Assembly: GCA_014898425.1 (NCBI GenBank)
Contig: RCSZ01000010.1
Location: 1,302,001 to 1,366,000, forward strand
From: Botryotinia globosa
Taxonomy: Eukaryota; Ascomycota; Leotiomycetes; Helotiales; Sclerotiniaceae
Reading direction: 5' to 3'
DNA: 64,000 nucleotides
Shown one piece after another: positions 23,440-34,678 of the stretch (its first letter is position 1; every line of letters begins with the position of its first letter). The position numbers and the translations under genes are program-made. Under the pieces are notes generated by a model. That model did no database searches. It worked only from the letters and a program-made list of their open reading frames with translations, and had not been told where the DNA came from.

Positions 23440-25473
23440 TCAGTTACTCGCCTTAGCACCCTCATCTGTCTGCCAGCTTCTCCCCAATAACCCTCCACCT
23501 CCTCTCCCGGCCTTTTGATCCTCTCTTGAAATTCGCATAACCAACTCCCCAAAAAGTCCATTCGCCCATCCAAACCAAGCTCTTGTCCAATCATTTGCAT
23601 TCCATGAGTTGACACTTTCATGGATAACACCCGTTCCTCCGGTGCTATCTAGTACCATCATTACCTGTTCTACGACTTCTTTCTCCACATCTTCTATTCC
23701 TTTGCCTGATCTTGATGCTGTTTCCATAGCAGTCAGGGCGCGTACAATAGCTGCCATGGGCCAACTTTTGCCAGGACCAAGATGAGGGCCACCTACTGCG
23801 GCAATGGAGGGTCCTTGCATGAAATAGGGATTCTCTTGACTTAGGACGAAATTTCGAGTGTTATTATAGATCTTTGCATGATCAACTTTTGTTCTTTTAC
23901 CACCTTGCTCTCCGTCACTTTCAAAGAGTTCAGGGAGGGGAAATGAAGAATTTTCGTAGTCCCAAAGAGGAATAGCTAGTAGTGAAGGGACATTGGCATC
24001 ATCCATCAAATTATGGCCGCCGAAGCCGTCGATTTCATAGGCATAAATATCGCCGAATTTCCAGTGATGAGTTATGGCATCGCGATCTATGGCTTTTCTT
24101 ATTCCGAGTGCTTGTTCTCGCATGGAGGTGGTCAGTTTGGCAGCCTTTTCTCCAGATAATTGTTCCATAATGATAGATGCCTCTTCTAGGTATTTAGCCC
24201 ACATCATGTTTGCGGGTACCAACAATTGATAGATACATGCGTCATCTGAAGGACGAAATGCACTTCTCACCATTCCGTTCTGTTTCGTAGGGTTACCCAG
24301 ACCATCATTTGTCAAAGTCTCGCTGCCGCGGTTTGTCCAACCTGTAAATGTCCATGCGGATTTTTGAACTTTGCCTTCAGAGGAATAGGTTCCTAGTCTC
24401 ATTGCACCGGCGGCATCTACCGCTGCTTGAACAGCATCGATCCAGGAATATTTTTGAAAGAATGATAAATCGTTTGTGCGCTGATAATAGGCCGATGAGA
24501 CTTGGAGAAAGGAGGCCAGGGAATCGAGTTCCCATTTACAGTCAAAGACTTTCTCGGGATCATAGGCTGGCATGGGGTGATTTTGATGATACGCTCCATT
24601 GGTTTGAAGCTGGAGCCCTGATTCCGGTGGAGGCTGGAAACTATGACAGTATGGTGATATAATGATATATCGTGCGTGTAAATTGATAAGACCGCGCCAT
24701 AGACTTGCAAGAGAATCTCGATTATCAGAAGCTTCCAGTAATGGGAGATAGGAATAGATTTGAGATGCAGAGTCCCTCAGCCACATAGCATCAATATCGC
24801 CAGTGATAACAAATGTGAGCTCTTCGTCTGTCGCTGTCTCGTTTTGTGTAACCGGATCGATCTTGTTTGCGTACCCTCGCCATTTAATTGTGGTATCCAA
24901 TGTATTGGGATAACTGTTTTCAAAAAGCCGGAAGAGATCTGGGTCCTTGATAATCGTTTTCATCTGCTCGATGAGCTTTTCTAACGAAGGAAGATTGAAT
25001 GTCCGGCATTCCTGTGAAGGGCGAGAATATGGAAATTTCCTATGTCCCTCAGATAATGGCTCTTGTTTCTTCCGCTGAATTTGTGCATAAGATGGACATG
25101 TAGCCGCTGGAACAATTGGTGCTGGTTTTGAGGTTGAATCAGAAAGAGGTTTAGTATCTAAACCAGTATCAGGCTGTTTTTCAGCTGGATGTTGTTCATC
25201 TGGCTTCTTGTCTTGGTTCTCCTTCAGTGAAGGCCCTTCAACCGTTGGCGGTGTTTTGACCTCACCATTCGAATCTGTTGGAATGGAAGAACTCGGGTCT
25301 GCAGGTATTTTTGAATCGGAATTTGAGTTGGGTTGCGTTTCATAGACAATTGAATCATTTGGGTCAGTACGTGGCCACGTGATATATTTACTTTGGGTGT
25401 ACAAAATGTATGCAATTGTCGCGCTGAAAATGATGGCGACAAACACAACACGACGTGCCTGCAAGCGCATCAT
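23440..25473 (-). CDS. GH125-family exo-alpha-mannosidase-like type II membrane protein
   Basis: Predicted glycoside hydrolase family 125 (formerly DUF1237) enzyme, whose characterised members are exo-alpha-1,6-mannosidases; a Golgi/secretory location is likely. Single exon, 677 residues. The start MMRLQARR is followed at once by a membrane anchor VVFVAIIFSATIAYILY, giving type II topology, then a Pro/Asp/Lys-rich stalk to about residue 120. The catalytic domain (about 130-660) has TFVITGDIDAMWLRDSASQI, LQTNGAYHQN, YEIDGFGGHNLMDDANVPSLL, NPYFMQGPSIAAVGGPHLGP and GVIHESVNSWNANDWTRAWF, all typical GH125 blocks. The reading frame is intact. Involvement in N- or O-mannan trimming or cell-wall glycoprotein processing is inferred from the family. 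Confidence 0.92.
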   Translation of the reverse strand: MMRLQARRVVFVAIIFSATIAYILYTQSKYITWPRTDPNDSIVYETQPNSNSDSKIPADPSSSIPTDSNGEVKTPPTVEGPSLKENQDKKPDEQHPAEKQPDTGLDTKPLSDSTSKPAPIVPAATCPSYAQIQRKKQEPLSEGHRKFPYSRPSQECRTFNLPSLEKLIEQMKTIIKDPDLFRLFENSYPNTLDTTIKWRGYANKIDPVTQNETATDEELTFVITGDIDAMWLRDSASQIYSYLPLLEASDNRDSLASLWRGLINLHARYIIISPYCHSFQPPPESGLQLQTNGAYHQNHPMPAYDPEKVFDCKWELDSLASFLQVSSAYYQRTNDLSFFQKYSWIDAVQAAVDAAGAMRLGTYSSEGKVQKSAWTFTGWTNRGSETLTNDGLGNPTKQNGMVRSAFRPSDDACIYQLLVPANMMWAKYLEEASIIMEQLSGEKAAKLTTSMREQALGIRKAIDRDAITHHWKFGDIYAYEIDGFGGHNLMDDANVPSLLAIPLWDYENSSFPLPELFESDGEQGGKRTKVDHAKIYNNTRNFVLSQENPYFMQGPSIAAVGGPHLGPGKSWPMAAIVRALTAMETASRSGKGIEDVEKEVVEQVMMVLDSTGGTGVIHESVNSWNANDWTRAWFGWANGLFGELVMRISREDQKAGRGGGGLLGRSWQTDEGAKASN

Positions 25474-26283
25474 GATGACTATGTTTTGATAGAGATCTTA
25501 TGGATAAGCACTATTCAATATTCAAAGGTCGACTTTCGACATCAAATGCATTATTTGATGTTTGATGGTCGATAACAAAGGCCACGATTAACAATAACAC
25601 ACTGCTGGTCGATTAAGAACGGGGTACTCCGTAGAGAAGCTTGTCTAAAATAAGGATTCAGGTGATTGAAGAAGAAACTCCCCTTTCCCCTTCCGCCGCT
25701 ATGTTGATTTGGGAAAGAGCCAAGATATAAAAAGATCGAATGAGACATTTTGAAATGTGTTATAAGTGCTTGGCGATAGGTTTATTAAACTACTAGATAA
25801 ACACTATTAAACCACAAACAAACCAAATGAAGTTGTTTTGGACTCCGTATTTATCGCCCGTTGTGCATTGTGTCTGGCCTGCAACTACTGGATAAGTACT
25901 ATTGTCGTTTCAAACTGGCAGATATTACTTCTGAATAGCTTCATCAGCAAACATAGAACGAGTAAATTAGACATTAAGGAGAGGAGAAGCAACACAATAG
26001 TGATTTAGCGTAATGTTTTTTGATTCGACCTGGTAGTGTGCGGTATTATCATGAGCGCAGGTGCAGGTTTAGTGAATTTGCCTTCGAGGTGGCAAAATGT
26101 GTCATGTGACAGCTGGAGACCTTGAATCGTCCATATATGTTCAACGCACTAACAGCTAGATTGATCTTCATTTGCTTTACTTACTCCAAAAAAGATATAC
26201 GTTGATAGAAAGTGTGCACTGAACACAGAGTCTGAGAATTGGGTATATTCATCATTTGCTCAAATGCTTCAGTAACCTACTTC

Positions 26284-26709
26284 TCAAAGAGACACATCAA
26301 TATGTACAGATCTTCCCACCGAGTTCAGCAACGGCAGGATAGATGCACAAACAACTTCAAACCATAAGATTAATCCTCTTTTATTGAGTGGAAAGTTGGG
26401 TTTTAAGATAAAAACGAGCTCCCAAACTCCAGTTTTCGGTTTGATAGCTGTGTGCAAGCAATGATGGTAGGCAAGTGTCAAGTTGTCGATGGCATACTGG
26501 AGCTCCAAAAGTTTAGCTACAAACAGTTCGTATTTCTCCTTTGCCTCTTCGTACCCTTTTACCTTTATGATTCTTGTTGTGCTGTATTTAGCCGTAGTAT
26601 ACGGTCTATCAAGTCCTCGAGATAATACCTCTATTTTACCGACCGCTTGATGACAAGTCTGCCATCTCGAACAATTGGTCACTTCAAGCAAGGCTCTTAT
26701 GTCTACCAT
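26284..26709 (-). CDS. Hypothetical protein, weak candidate
   Basis: ATG-initiated frame of 141 residues in the gene-poor region. A helical charged segment, VKGYEEAKEKYELFVAKLLE, reads like a real protein rather than random translation. A second minus-strand frame (26752-26964, 70 residues from ATG) lies just upstream; I found no GT donor that joins the two. It may be a small gene, or the residue of a longer one interrupted by mutation. No family recognised. Confidence 0.22.
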   Translation of the reverse strand: MVDIRALLEVTNCSRWQTCHQAVGKIEVLSRGLDRPYTTAKYSTTRIIKVKGYEEAKEKYELFVAKLLELQYAIDNLTLAYHHCLHTAIKPKTGVWELVFILKPNFPLNKRGLILWFEVVCASILPLLNSVGRSVHIDVSL

Positions 26710-27191
26710 ATCCAGCTATATTTTAGTTTTGTCAGTATTTATAGCAAGAATTCATCTGTAGCCCGTCCAGAATATTCTGGTCAAGAATGATCTGACAGCA
26801 AGGTTCTTGACCTTGATGTATGCCGTATCTGGAACTATCCGAACCATATTCTCTGTCCAGATACTGCTTTGATCACACACGCAACGAAAAAAGAGACATC
26901 TGATGTTGAATGACTTTTCATCACATCTGTTCTCCCTCAGTCGAGAGGAGCTCGCAGAGTGCATCGAATGTTCCTACAGTGGAGGGCTCAGATATTTTAT
27001 CGCTTGAATCAAACTCACTTGCGAAGAGCCACCCTTCTGAGTGGTGAAGTACATCGCTAGTTTCATATCTAATAAACTTCAACAAGTTTCAAGACTTTGA
27101 ACTCGTCATGCCAATCCTCGATATTCGAATTTTGGGATTGAACTAATACCAGCCAATTCTTTCCATCTGTTTAGAATCCAGTCATCGGTCG

Positions 27192-27713
27192 ATGTTGGTG
27201 CTTCTTTTGTTGTTGCAATATATCCCTTTACTTTACGTATTATTTGGATTCTTGATTTGGTTAATAACCCCGCCCTTCGCATCGCCGGTCATTCGAAACA
27301 CGCTTGACGCATATTCCAGTGAGAATGGCAAAGTTAACAGGACCGTCAATCCTCTGCAATCTTACAAGTTTCTTCAGGTATATTGTCTTGACGAAACCCA
27401 TTTCTTTTCTTAAGAACAGGTTGATGGCAGGGAGCGGGGTCGACACTTGCGACATGTCCATGTCAAGTCTACATGGTATATGATCCAACAAGTGTTCAAT
27501 GCCAAGCGCTCGTGCTTTCAGAGAATATGCAATCCTGAAGCTAGACGCACAAACCACAAGATAGCAAACTCCAAGAGGACTAACCTGGATTTCACTCAAC
27601 GGTGGAGTTGCATATTCTATGACAGCACTAGTACTCGAATTTGGGTGGAGTATGGAAAAATTTATGAATTTCAAGCATGTCAGATTTTGTCATGCGATCT
27701 GTTCCGTTTATAG
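27192..27713 (+). CDS. Hypothetical small membrane-anchored protein, weak two-exon candidate
   Basis: ATG at 27192 opens a frame that begins with a long hydrophobic segment (LVLLLLLQYIPLLYVLFGFL). Splicing 27378-27419 (42 nt, GTATAT donor, AACAG acceptor) extends it in frame to 27713, giving 159 residues with a basic, Cys-containing C-terminal part. The intron is at the short limit and the donor is not strong. The opposite strand also carries a 137-residue frame (27261-27674), so which strand codes, if either, is unresolved. No family recognised. Confidence 0.22.
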
Positions 27714-30700
27714 CGTACCAGGCACAATTCTAAACATTGACAGATTAGCATACTCTACCAGAAAAGTGTAGAATGCATGCACTTAAGTAAGTAAGAGGAA
27801 TGCGACTCATACAGAAAAACGTTTGTAACCTCACCAGTATGTCCTCTTGCGAACTTGAGTCTAGCTTCTAAAATTCTATCTAAAATTTGACGACGATAAC
27901 ATCGTACTTTTTCACATCCCAAGTTGGAGAACCTTGGTGCATTTTACAGGTTTGAGATGTAGTTACTTCAAGGTGCTAAATTGGGACTCCGAGGGAACTC
28001 TCCAAATCAATTCTTTATAATCATTGCAAGTATCCGATGATCTCTTAAGAGAACATGACGGAACTAAGCCGAAACATGACACTGAGTTGGGCTGTGGAAA
28101 CCCACAAGTAAGTATCTTCATCGGTGATGTGAAATTGACAAGATTTTTAAATTCTGCATCAAATGTTTCTAGTCCCGCGCTTGTCGCGAGGTCCAAATGG
28201 CACCCAATCTCGATCGCAGTCGATCCAGATGACTTTTTCGTTTAGCTGTTACCAATTACCATTCTCGAGAGGATTTCAAAACAGGTACGTATGGAGAGTT
28301 ATATGCTGATGCATCATGTCTTGCAAGATCCACTCATATGAACCCAATGCTAGGGGTCAATTACAAGTAACACCTTCACGCGTATATGGTCATGCAAATC
28401 ATCGCGATGGACGTTTTTATTGTTAATAGTGGAACAAAATTTACATGTATCTGTTATGAGCCGTAGCTGAGAACAGGTGGCACGCTTTGTTTTGTTCATC
28501 CTCGTGGAGTTTTATTTTTGGTGACGAGCGTCGAGCCCGTAGACTTTTAATAGCAGAAGTGCCGTCTAGAACCCATGAAACAGGGGCCCGCTCCCAGATT
28601 TTGAATCGGCGGCTACTGTGCTATCATTGATGCATAGGCCAAGAAAAAAAAGGGCCTCTTATGAAGCATACACTAAGGTGTGAATGGCACATAGAAATAT
28701 TGATGATAATGTCCCGCCATTGCAACGAGAAATCATAAATAGCGTCTTAAGAATTCCCGCATTGCGAAGAGGATCAATAGAAGCGCGAAAGTGACGGGAA
28801 TTCTTCAGTTCCTCCCAAATTAGTCTCGCATAGTGTTCTATTGCGTCTTCAGCTTCTCTTGTTCCTTGTCAGATCTCCCGATTTCCCTGTTTAGTACGTG
28901 CAACAATTAGTGCACGGCAATACCATTCAATAATCAAATTTTTGATGTAACCCACATCCCCCTTCCTTTTTTTAATTCGCTTCGCTTTTTCTAATCTCTC
29001 ACCAATAACAATCCTGATCATGTTTTATGAACTGCCTCGAAATCTCAAAATGAGCTGAGGGAACAAGACTAACATAACAGTGTACCCATCCTCTCAAATC
29101 ATATTTCCATACTGTGCATACCCACCCAGCTTGAGCCCATTCCCTTTTAGATTAGATCTTTCTCGCCAATGCGGGAATATCAGGAAGTCAGCAACGGTCG
29201 GAAGAAGAAAACTGTTTATCTTGCGAAATCGTCCGAAAGGTTATACACTCCCGCTCAAGTAATCAAACCACCTCAAGGCTCCAACGGCCTAGGTTGAGCT
29301 AACTGAGTTCATCAAGTATTCCCACATTGCCAGCTTCACTCGGACATATCTCCGGGGCTTTCATCCAACCATAAAGACATGGTTGCATGTAGACGAAACA
29401 ACATTTACTAGCGACTAGGGCGGCCCAGCTTTTCTTTCAAAGCTATGTTTATCTAATTCATTCCTTTGTTTCTGTTCGGGCTTCTGGTCTTGATTTTGCG
29501 CGATCACATCGAAATGATCGTTCATGCTGATATGATTCAGGTGGAGCTAGTACAAACTCGTACTAGCAGAGCTTTAGTAGAACTCTGATACAAGCAGAGC
29601 TCGAATTCCTCTTAGAGACCTTGTGCTCCTCCTGGTACCTCGTGAAAAGTCACAATCTTGATTGATAAGTAAGATCATGCAGCATGCCCAAAATGACACG
29701 CGTGCTTTTCCGCGGGAGTTGTGTTTAATCTTTTCATTAAAAGTTTTTTTTGTCAACGACACTTAAGCTTTTAAGACCTGGGCTTAAGGATGTTATAACA
29801 CGGTATGAATGTATATACTCTTTGTCCTTTCAAAATTAAAAATCGGTTTCTAATTTATGATTGCTTGCCAGTTGACATATCTGGTCGGAGAAGCCCTAAA
29901 TAAGATGTATGAATAAGAATTATCTATGGTTTTTGTTTCCTCCCACATCGGCTACGCAACTCCTTTTATCTTCATGAAATTGTGATTCTAGAAGTTTCGA
30001 GAGGGTTCTCTCCAGATATATTAGTAATGACTGCTGTTGACTATTGAAGTGAACTTGTGAAGCTTTTATTTCTGAGATTTTGTGGTGAGAAATCTAAAAT
30101 GCTTGTTGAGGTTTAGAGTTAACCTTCATTCACAGGGGCTGGGCTATCTTTGATGTCTTGATGTTTTCTACTCGGATATATTACTAACAAACATCAGGTA
30201 AATAATAATACCGTGGAACAAAAAGATTCACTAAAACTCGACGGATGCAATCTCATTTTCTTGCTCATTATCTCAAAACAAACACAATTAGTCAGCTTTC
30301 AAAGCAATGTACGGAATCATGTATAAAAAAATATTTCACGTCCTAGACCGGCCAGCTCTTCGTCGATTAAACGTTCGCATACTGTAGTGAGAATGCTTAG
30401 TAATTCCGTAGAAGTCCATCCGGACCAATCAGCAGCGGGAGGACCTTTTACTCCGGCTGAGAGTACTATTATGTAATCAATAGTGGACCGTGCATAATGT
30501 AAACAGCCATACTCGCGGTATTAGCAGTTCCAAACTCATTCATCCATCGCTTCGGAGGCATCTCCCATCTCTGAATGGGATCAGATGTGATTACTTACTC
30601 ATTACTTCTTTCACTGCGGAAATTTGTATTGGTCAATAGACTGATGAAAGAACAAGAGAGAGTACCAGGTCATAATTGTTGATCGCAGCGAGGACTATCG

Positions 30701-32439
30701 AATTGGGGGCGAAGCCACCATATAATTACAAGATGTAGAACATATTAGTAAGAGCTCATCCCTGACGGCCTCAATTGCAATCAGCCCTCAGAGCCACGAA
30801 CCTTTCTAATATCGAGGTTCGTTTCATAATTGCATGTTAATGCTATCGAAAAAAAGGCGAAAAGTACGATGCACATAGTATAACTACAATGTAGACTGAC
30901 TGGTTGCTGGGATGCTACAACTACGGAGGCTGTTCCGAGTGGTGGTGAGCTCGCAAGTAACAAACCCCGAGACTGTTCTGATTTCGGTATTCGCCAATCG
31001 GGTTCTCGGGATTTCTATGGCACTGTGGTATACATGTATGGATGTAGTGACTCGTGAGGAAGAGGTACATGCCAGGGAGAAGTCCTACGATAGACGTTGA
31101 ATGTGATGAAAGAGGGGCGATAATGAAATTAAAAAATGGGCAGGACTAGGCGTGAACTCCGGACTAGTACCGACTAGTGGTAGACGTGAAGTATAAAAGA
31201 TGAAGGAAGTAGAAGAAAGATGCGATTATTAATAAAAGAGATGGGATTTTGAGAAAGTTAAATAAATCTCCATGTTCTCCTGATGTCCCTTGAAGGGTCG
31301 ATTGTGAGTGGTCGATTATCGCTAAGGCTGGTTGATAGGTTGCATAGCGGATAGCAGATAGCGGATAGCGGATAGCTTAAAAGAATAATGAGGGGGTGGC
31401 GATATATCTTGTCACCTCCCTCTTCCTATTTCTCTCCCTCTCTCTTTCTCTCTTTCTCTCTTTCTCTCCGGACATTCGATTTGATATACATGCTACTTCA
31501 TATCCGAGTAGGTGTTGAAAGCAAATCGTATCTTTGAGATTTCCATTCAACTTTCCCATCTAGAGTCTTTGTATGCAATACTTTACTTGTGCATGTTATC
31601 GCGTAGGAATCATCTCCTTGACCAATGTGCTTGCTAGAATCATTTTCTGCTTGTCATTTCCAGGAAAGTCTACAACCATGTCGGAGGAGACCTCCTTAAA
31701 AATGGGATCAGAAGTAAACATTTCACATGTGTTTATCAAATGTTTATGAAATGGGACAATGAAAAGCCAAGGCAAGGTTAGTAAGACGAAGTTTGAAAGC
31801 AGTGATTGGATATCGCAACCAACGGAGGCTTCTTCGGTATGCGAGTTTTCATTATCTGGCCTGCATAAAGAAAACCATGACACTTTTCCACCAGATTCGC
31901 ACATCTTCTTCCACTTTGGCTCCTTCGATGCTTGTACATGCGGGGATAGCTAGTAAAAGCTTGGTTTTTATTGAATTTTTTCTCTCTCTTTCCCTTTTCG
32001 AAACCGGTTCATGCGATGAAGAGAGATAAGAACGACAAGTAATATAGGAAGCACACTATGCCCTTTGTCTACGGTAGTTACTAATCTGTATAGATTCAGT
32101 TAGAGTGTCATCGGGAATGGAACGCTCCTCGATGCTTATTGGATTCGATGATCTGATGTCATTGTGCGCTGTTGCTTGCATTATGAAGACAGGGCTGGAT
32201 ATAATTGTCTCGCTGTCTCGCCCTGGAATTATTTGATTGCTATCCTCTGTTAAGTCCACTTCTTTCTCAACACGGATTGAAATATACGATATAATATAAG
32301 ATTCAAGCTAAAGCAAGAAAAGACTTTTAATAATTAACATAACACATATTTTGTTCTAATATCGTTCTAAAGTTCACAGCCTAATCTCCCCTTGAGCTTT
32401 ATCACTTGTTATCAGATTATCTTGACATATCAAAGTCCT

Positions 32440-32652
32440 ATGGTGCCTCCTGTCTCTTGGAAATTCAATAAAAGCTTCAACTATCACCCATCCACTGGTA
32501 TTTCCTTGCTCCAGCTTGACCTGATAGGCCAGTTACCTCGACCGTCATTTGGAACTCGAATACATTCCAACAACAGTACTGATAACAGTACACGACGTAA
32601 CTATCTAGTTAATACTTGTCAGCGAGAACCGAACATCTCAACATATCCGTAA
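32440..32652 (+). other. Upstream ORF in the leader of the bZIP gene
   Basis: ATG-initiated 70-codon frame (starts MVPPVSWKFN) ending 55 bp before the bZIP start codon. Its position fits a uORF that could dampen translation of the regulator. Alternatively it is fortuitous or lies in untranscribed promoter. Confidence 0.3.
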
Positions 32653-32707
32653 ATCCTTGGCAATTTACCGAGCAAAGTTCCAGCACCCTCACTTAGGCCA
32701 ACGCGAC

Positions 32708-34678
32708 ATGAATGAGTTCGTCGCCGAGGACGCGCTAAAAATACCAAACAACAATCTCGCTTCCAATTTACTCGTTAGCCCAGGAACAGAAAAAGCACAA
32801 GCAGATTGGAACGAACTCATGAATCGAAATGACCAGGTAAGATAAATCCAAAATGGCTTCAATCTCTGATTGGTGGACGATTGGAGCCGAAAGTTGCAAG
32901 GTTTTGAATTCTTATAGGCTTTTATGGATCTGAACATCGCAGAAGATGATTCATTTTCGGCGATATTCGATGATGTTATACAGATACCAAATACAACTCT
33001 CAACACAAACACAAATGAGAGACAACAGGATGGGATCGATTGGAGTCAAAATAACACAGAGAATGCGATTAACCTGTTTAGTAATTCGTTCGCAAATGTC
33101 TCTGAGAGTTTATCGAACATCGACAACTCCAAACTCATCTCTACCTCTCAAATCAAAAGCAGCCCCACAAATTCGACAGAGAATGTTCCATTTGACGTTG
33201 AAGTGACAACCAATTCGCCAAACATTAATCTGGCCACTCTTAAGCCATCTAAGAAACGAATGTTAAGCCCTTTTACCCACCCGAAAGATGCGCACCCACT
33301 CACCACCGACTCAAATTCCATTTCTCCAACCACATCACTTCCCCCGAAAAAGAAACGTCGCCCCCGCGCCAAGAAGATTCTCACCCCTGCAGAAATTCTC
33401 CGGGCTCGGGAAAAATATCTCGAAAAAAACAGACGTGCAGCAAAAAAATGTCGACTTAAGAAGAAAGCTGAGATGAGCGCTGATCAAGAAAGATACGAGC
33501 GTTGTGTTGCCGAAATCGATGCTACGAAAACCAAGTTGTTGGAAAGTCGGAGGGAACTGCTGAATTTGATTGAAATTTGTAAAGGAATGGTAAGGGAGGG
33601 ATGCGGCGATACGACCATTAGGAAATTTGTGGCGAATTGGGAGAGAAGAGAAGAGGCTTATAGGGGAATGCTTGAGAGTGCGGATGTGGGAGTTGAGGCT
33701 TGGAAGTTGATCGAAAAGTGTAGAAGTGCAAGATTAGGAGAGGGAGCCTTGGGGGATGCCGTGGATTTTGAGGGAGACAGGGAAGGGCTTGTGTGTGGTG
33801 CAAATCTCTGGGAGGCGGGGAATGGTTATGGAGTTGGGCGCGAAGCGATTATCGATCAAGTAGATTGTGATGTGGACCCGGGAACGACAGTCAAATTTGA
33901 AAATCAAACCTACAGTGCTTCGGCAAATATGGGATCTGATAAATCGACTTCGTTTGGTTCTCTTCAATCCTCAACTCTAGTACAGCAAACACAGTTATAC
34001 GAACAACAAACAAATCAGCAGCAGCAGCACCGACCGCCAGATCCGAAGTGGCATGATATGATTACCTCCTTACAACAAAGCTATGCTCTAGATCCTGCCG
34101 CAGCTGTTCCAGACCACAATGATAACGGGAAATTTCTTTTCCAGAAGCTCTTAGATCAAATTAAGAGATCAAGGAGTACACCTGTACCTATGAATACTCT
34201 CACCTCACCCCTGTTCCAACAGCAAGACCAAGACATTGGTCCCACAAAAGAATCATCCATATCTACACCAGTTGATCTCGCCTTTACATCATCTCTAAAC
34301 AATCACCCAGCTCAAGTCGAAGGTCACCCTGGATCGCGAATTAGCCATCTACAACTTCCACCAAATTGCTTCGTAACAACATCAGGAATACGTCAACAAA
34401 GCTTCGACAGCGGCTATGGATCCTTTTCCTCCGCATCACCTTCTCAGAAGAACTCAGCAGCTCCTTCTCAAACCTCAGATATCAATGTAAATTGCTGGTC
34501 TCCAGATTTGGCTCCTGCATGCATTGGCAGTGTTGATATTGTTGATATCCAGTCACCGCTACTCTCCGATCAAGTAAACGACACATGTCTGGATTTCATT
34601 CCTGAGAACCAAATTGAAATCGCAGACGGAGGTAATCCTCTACCTCTAATCTCGACCTCGAACCTAGTTCCTAATTAA
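32708..34678 (+). CDS. ATF/CREB-like bZIP transcription factor
   Basis: DNA-binding regulator. Exons: 32708-32836 and 32918-34678 (81-nt intron), 629 residues. The start ATG 32708 (MNEFVAEDALKIP) is the first ATG of the open frame. A nuclear signal PPKKKRRPRAKK lies at about 185-196. The basic region EKYLEKNRRAAKKCRLKKKA (about 208-227) contains the signature NxxAAxxCR with N214, followed by a leucine-zipper-like heptad helix (LLESRRELLNLIE). The remainder is Asn/Ser/Gln-rich and disordered, including a QQTNQQQQH tract. Its nearest relatives are fungal ATF/CREB stress regulators, but the zipper is divergent. It lies 3 kb from the terpenoid genes; a regulatory link to them is possible but not shown. 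Confidence 0.88.

Larger units (their letters stand above)
25474..32707. other. Gene-poor stretch of 7.2 kb
   Basis: No confidently supported gene. There are two weak candidates (26284-26709 on minus, 27192-27713 on plus). The rest holds AT-leaning DNA with short unrelated ORFs, a GCGGATA-type tandem tract (about 31346-31377), a CTCTTT low-complexity tract (about 31430-31473) and the bZIP gene leader at the right end. I saw no terminal inverted repeats or retroelement domains. Confidence 0.5.

Noticed and set aside
27261..27674. 137-codon minus-strand frame
   Set aside because: Overlaps the plus-strand two-exon candidate; no motif; not ATG-supported by context. The coding strand is unresolved, so only one candidate was listed.
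29545..29600. Short palindromic CTAGTACAAACTCGTACTAG-like sequence, possible hairpin RNA or element end
   Set aside because: Too short and without a partner end or target duplication.
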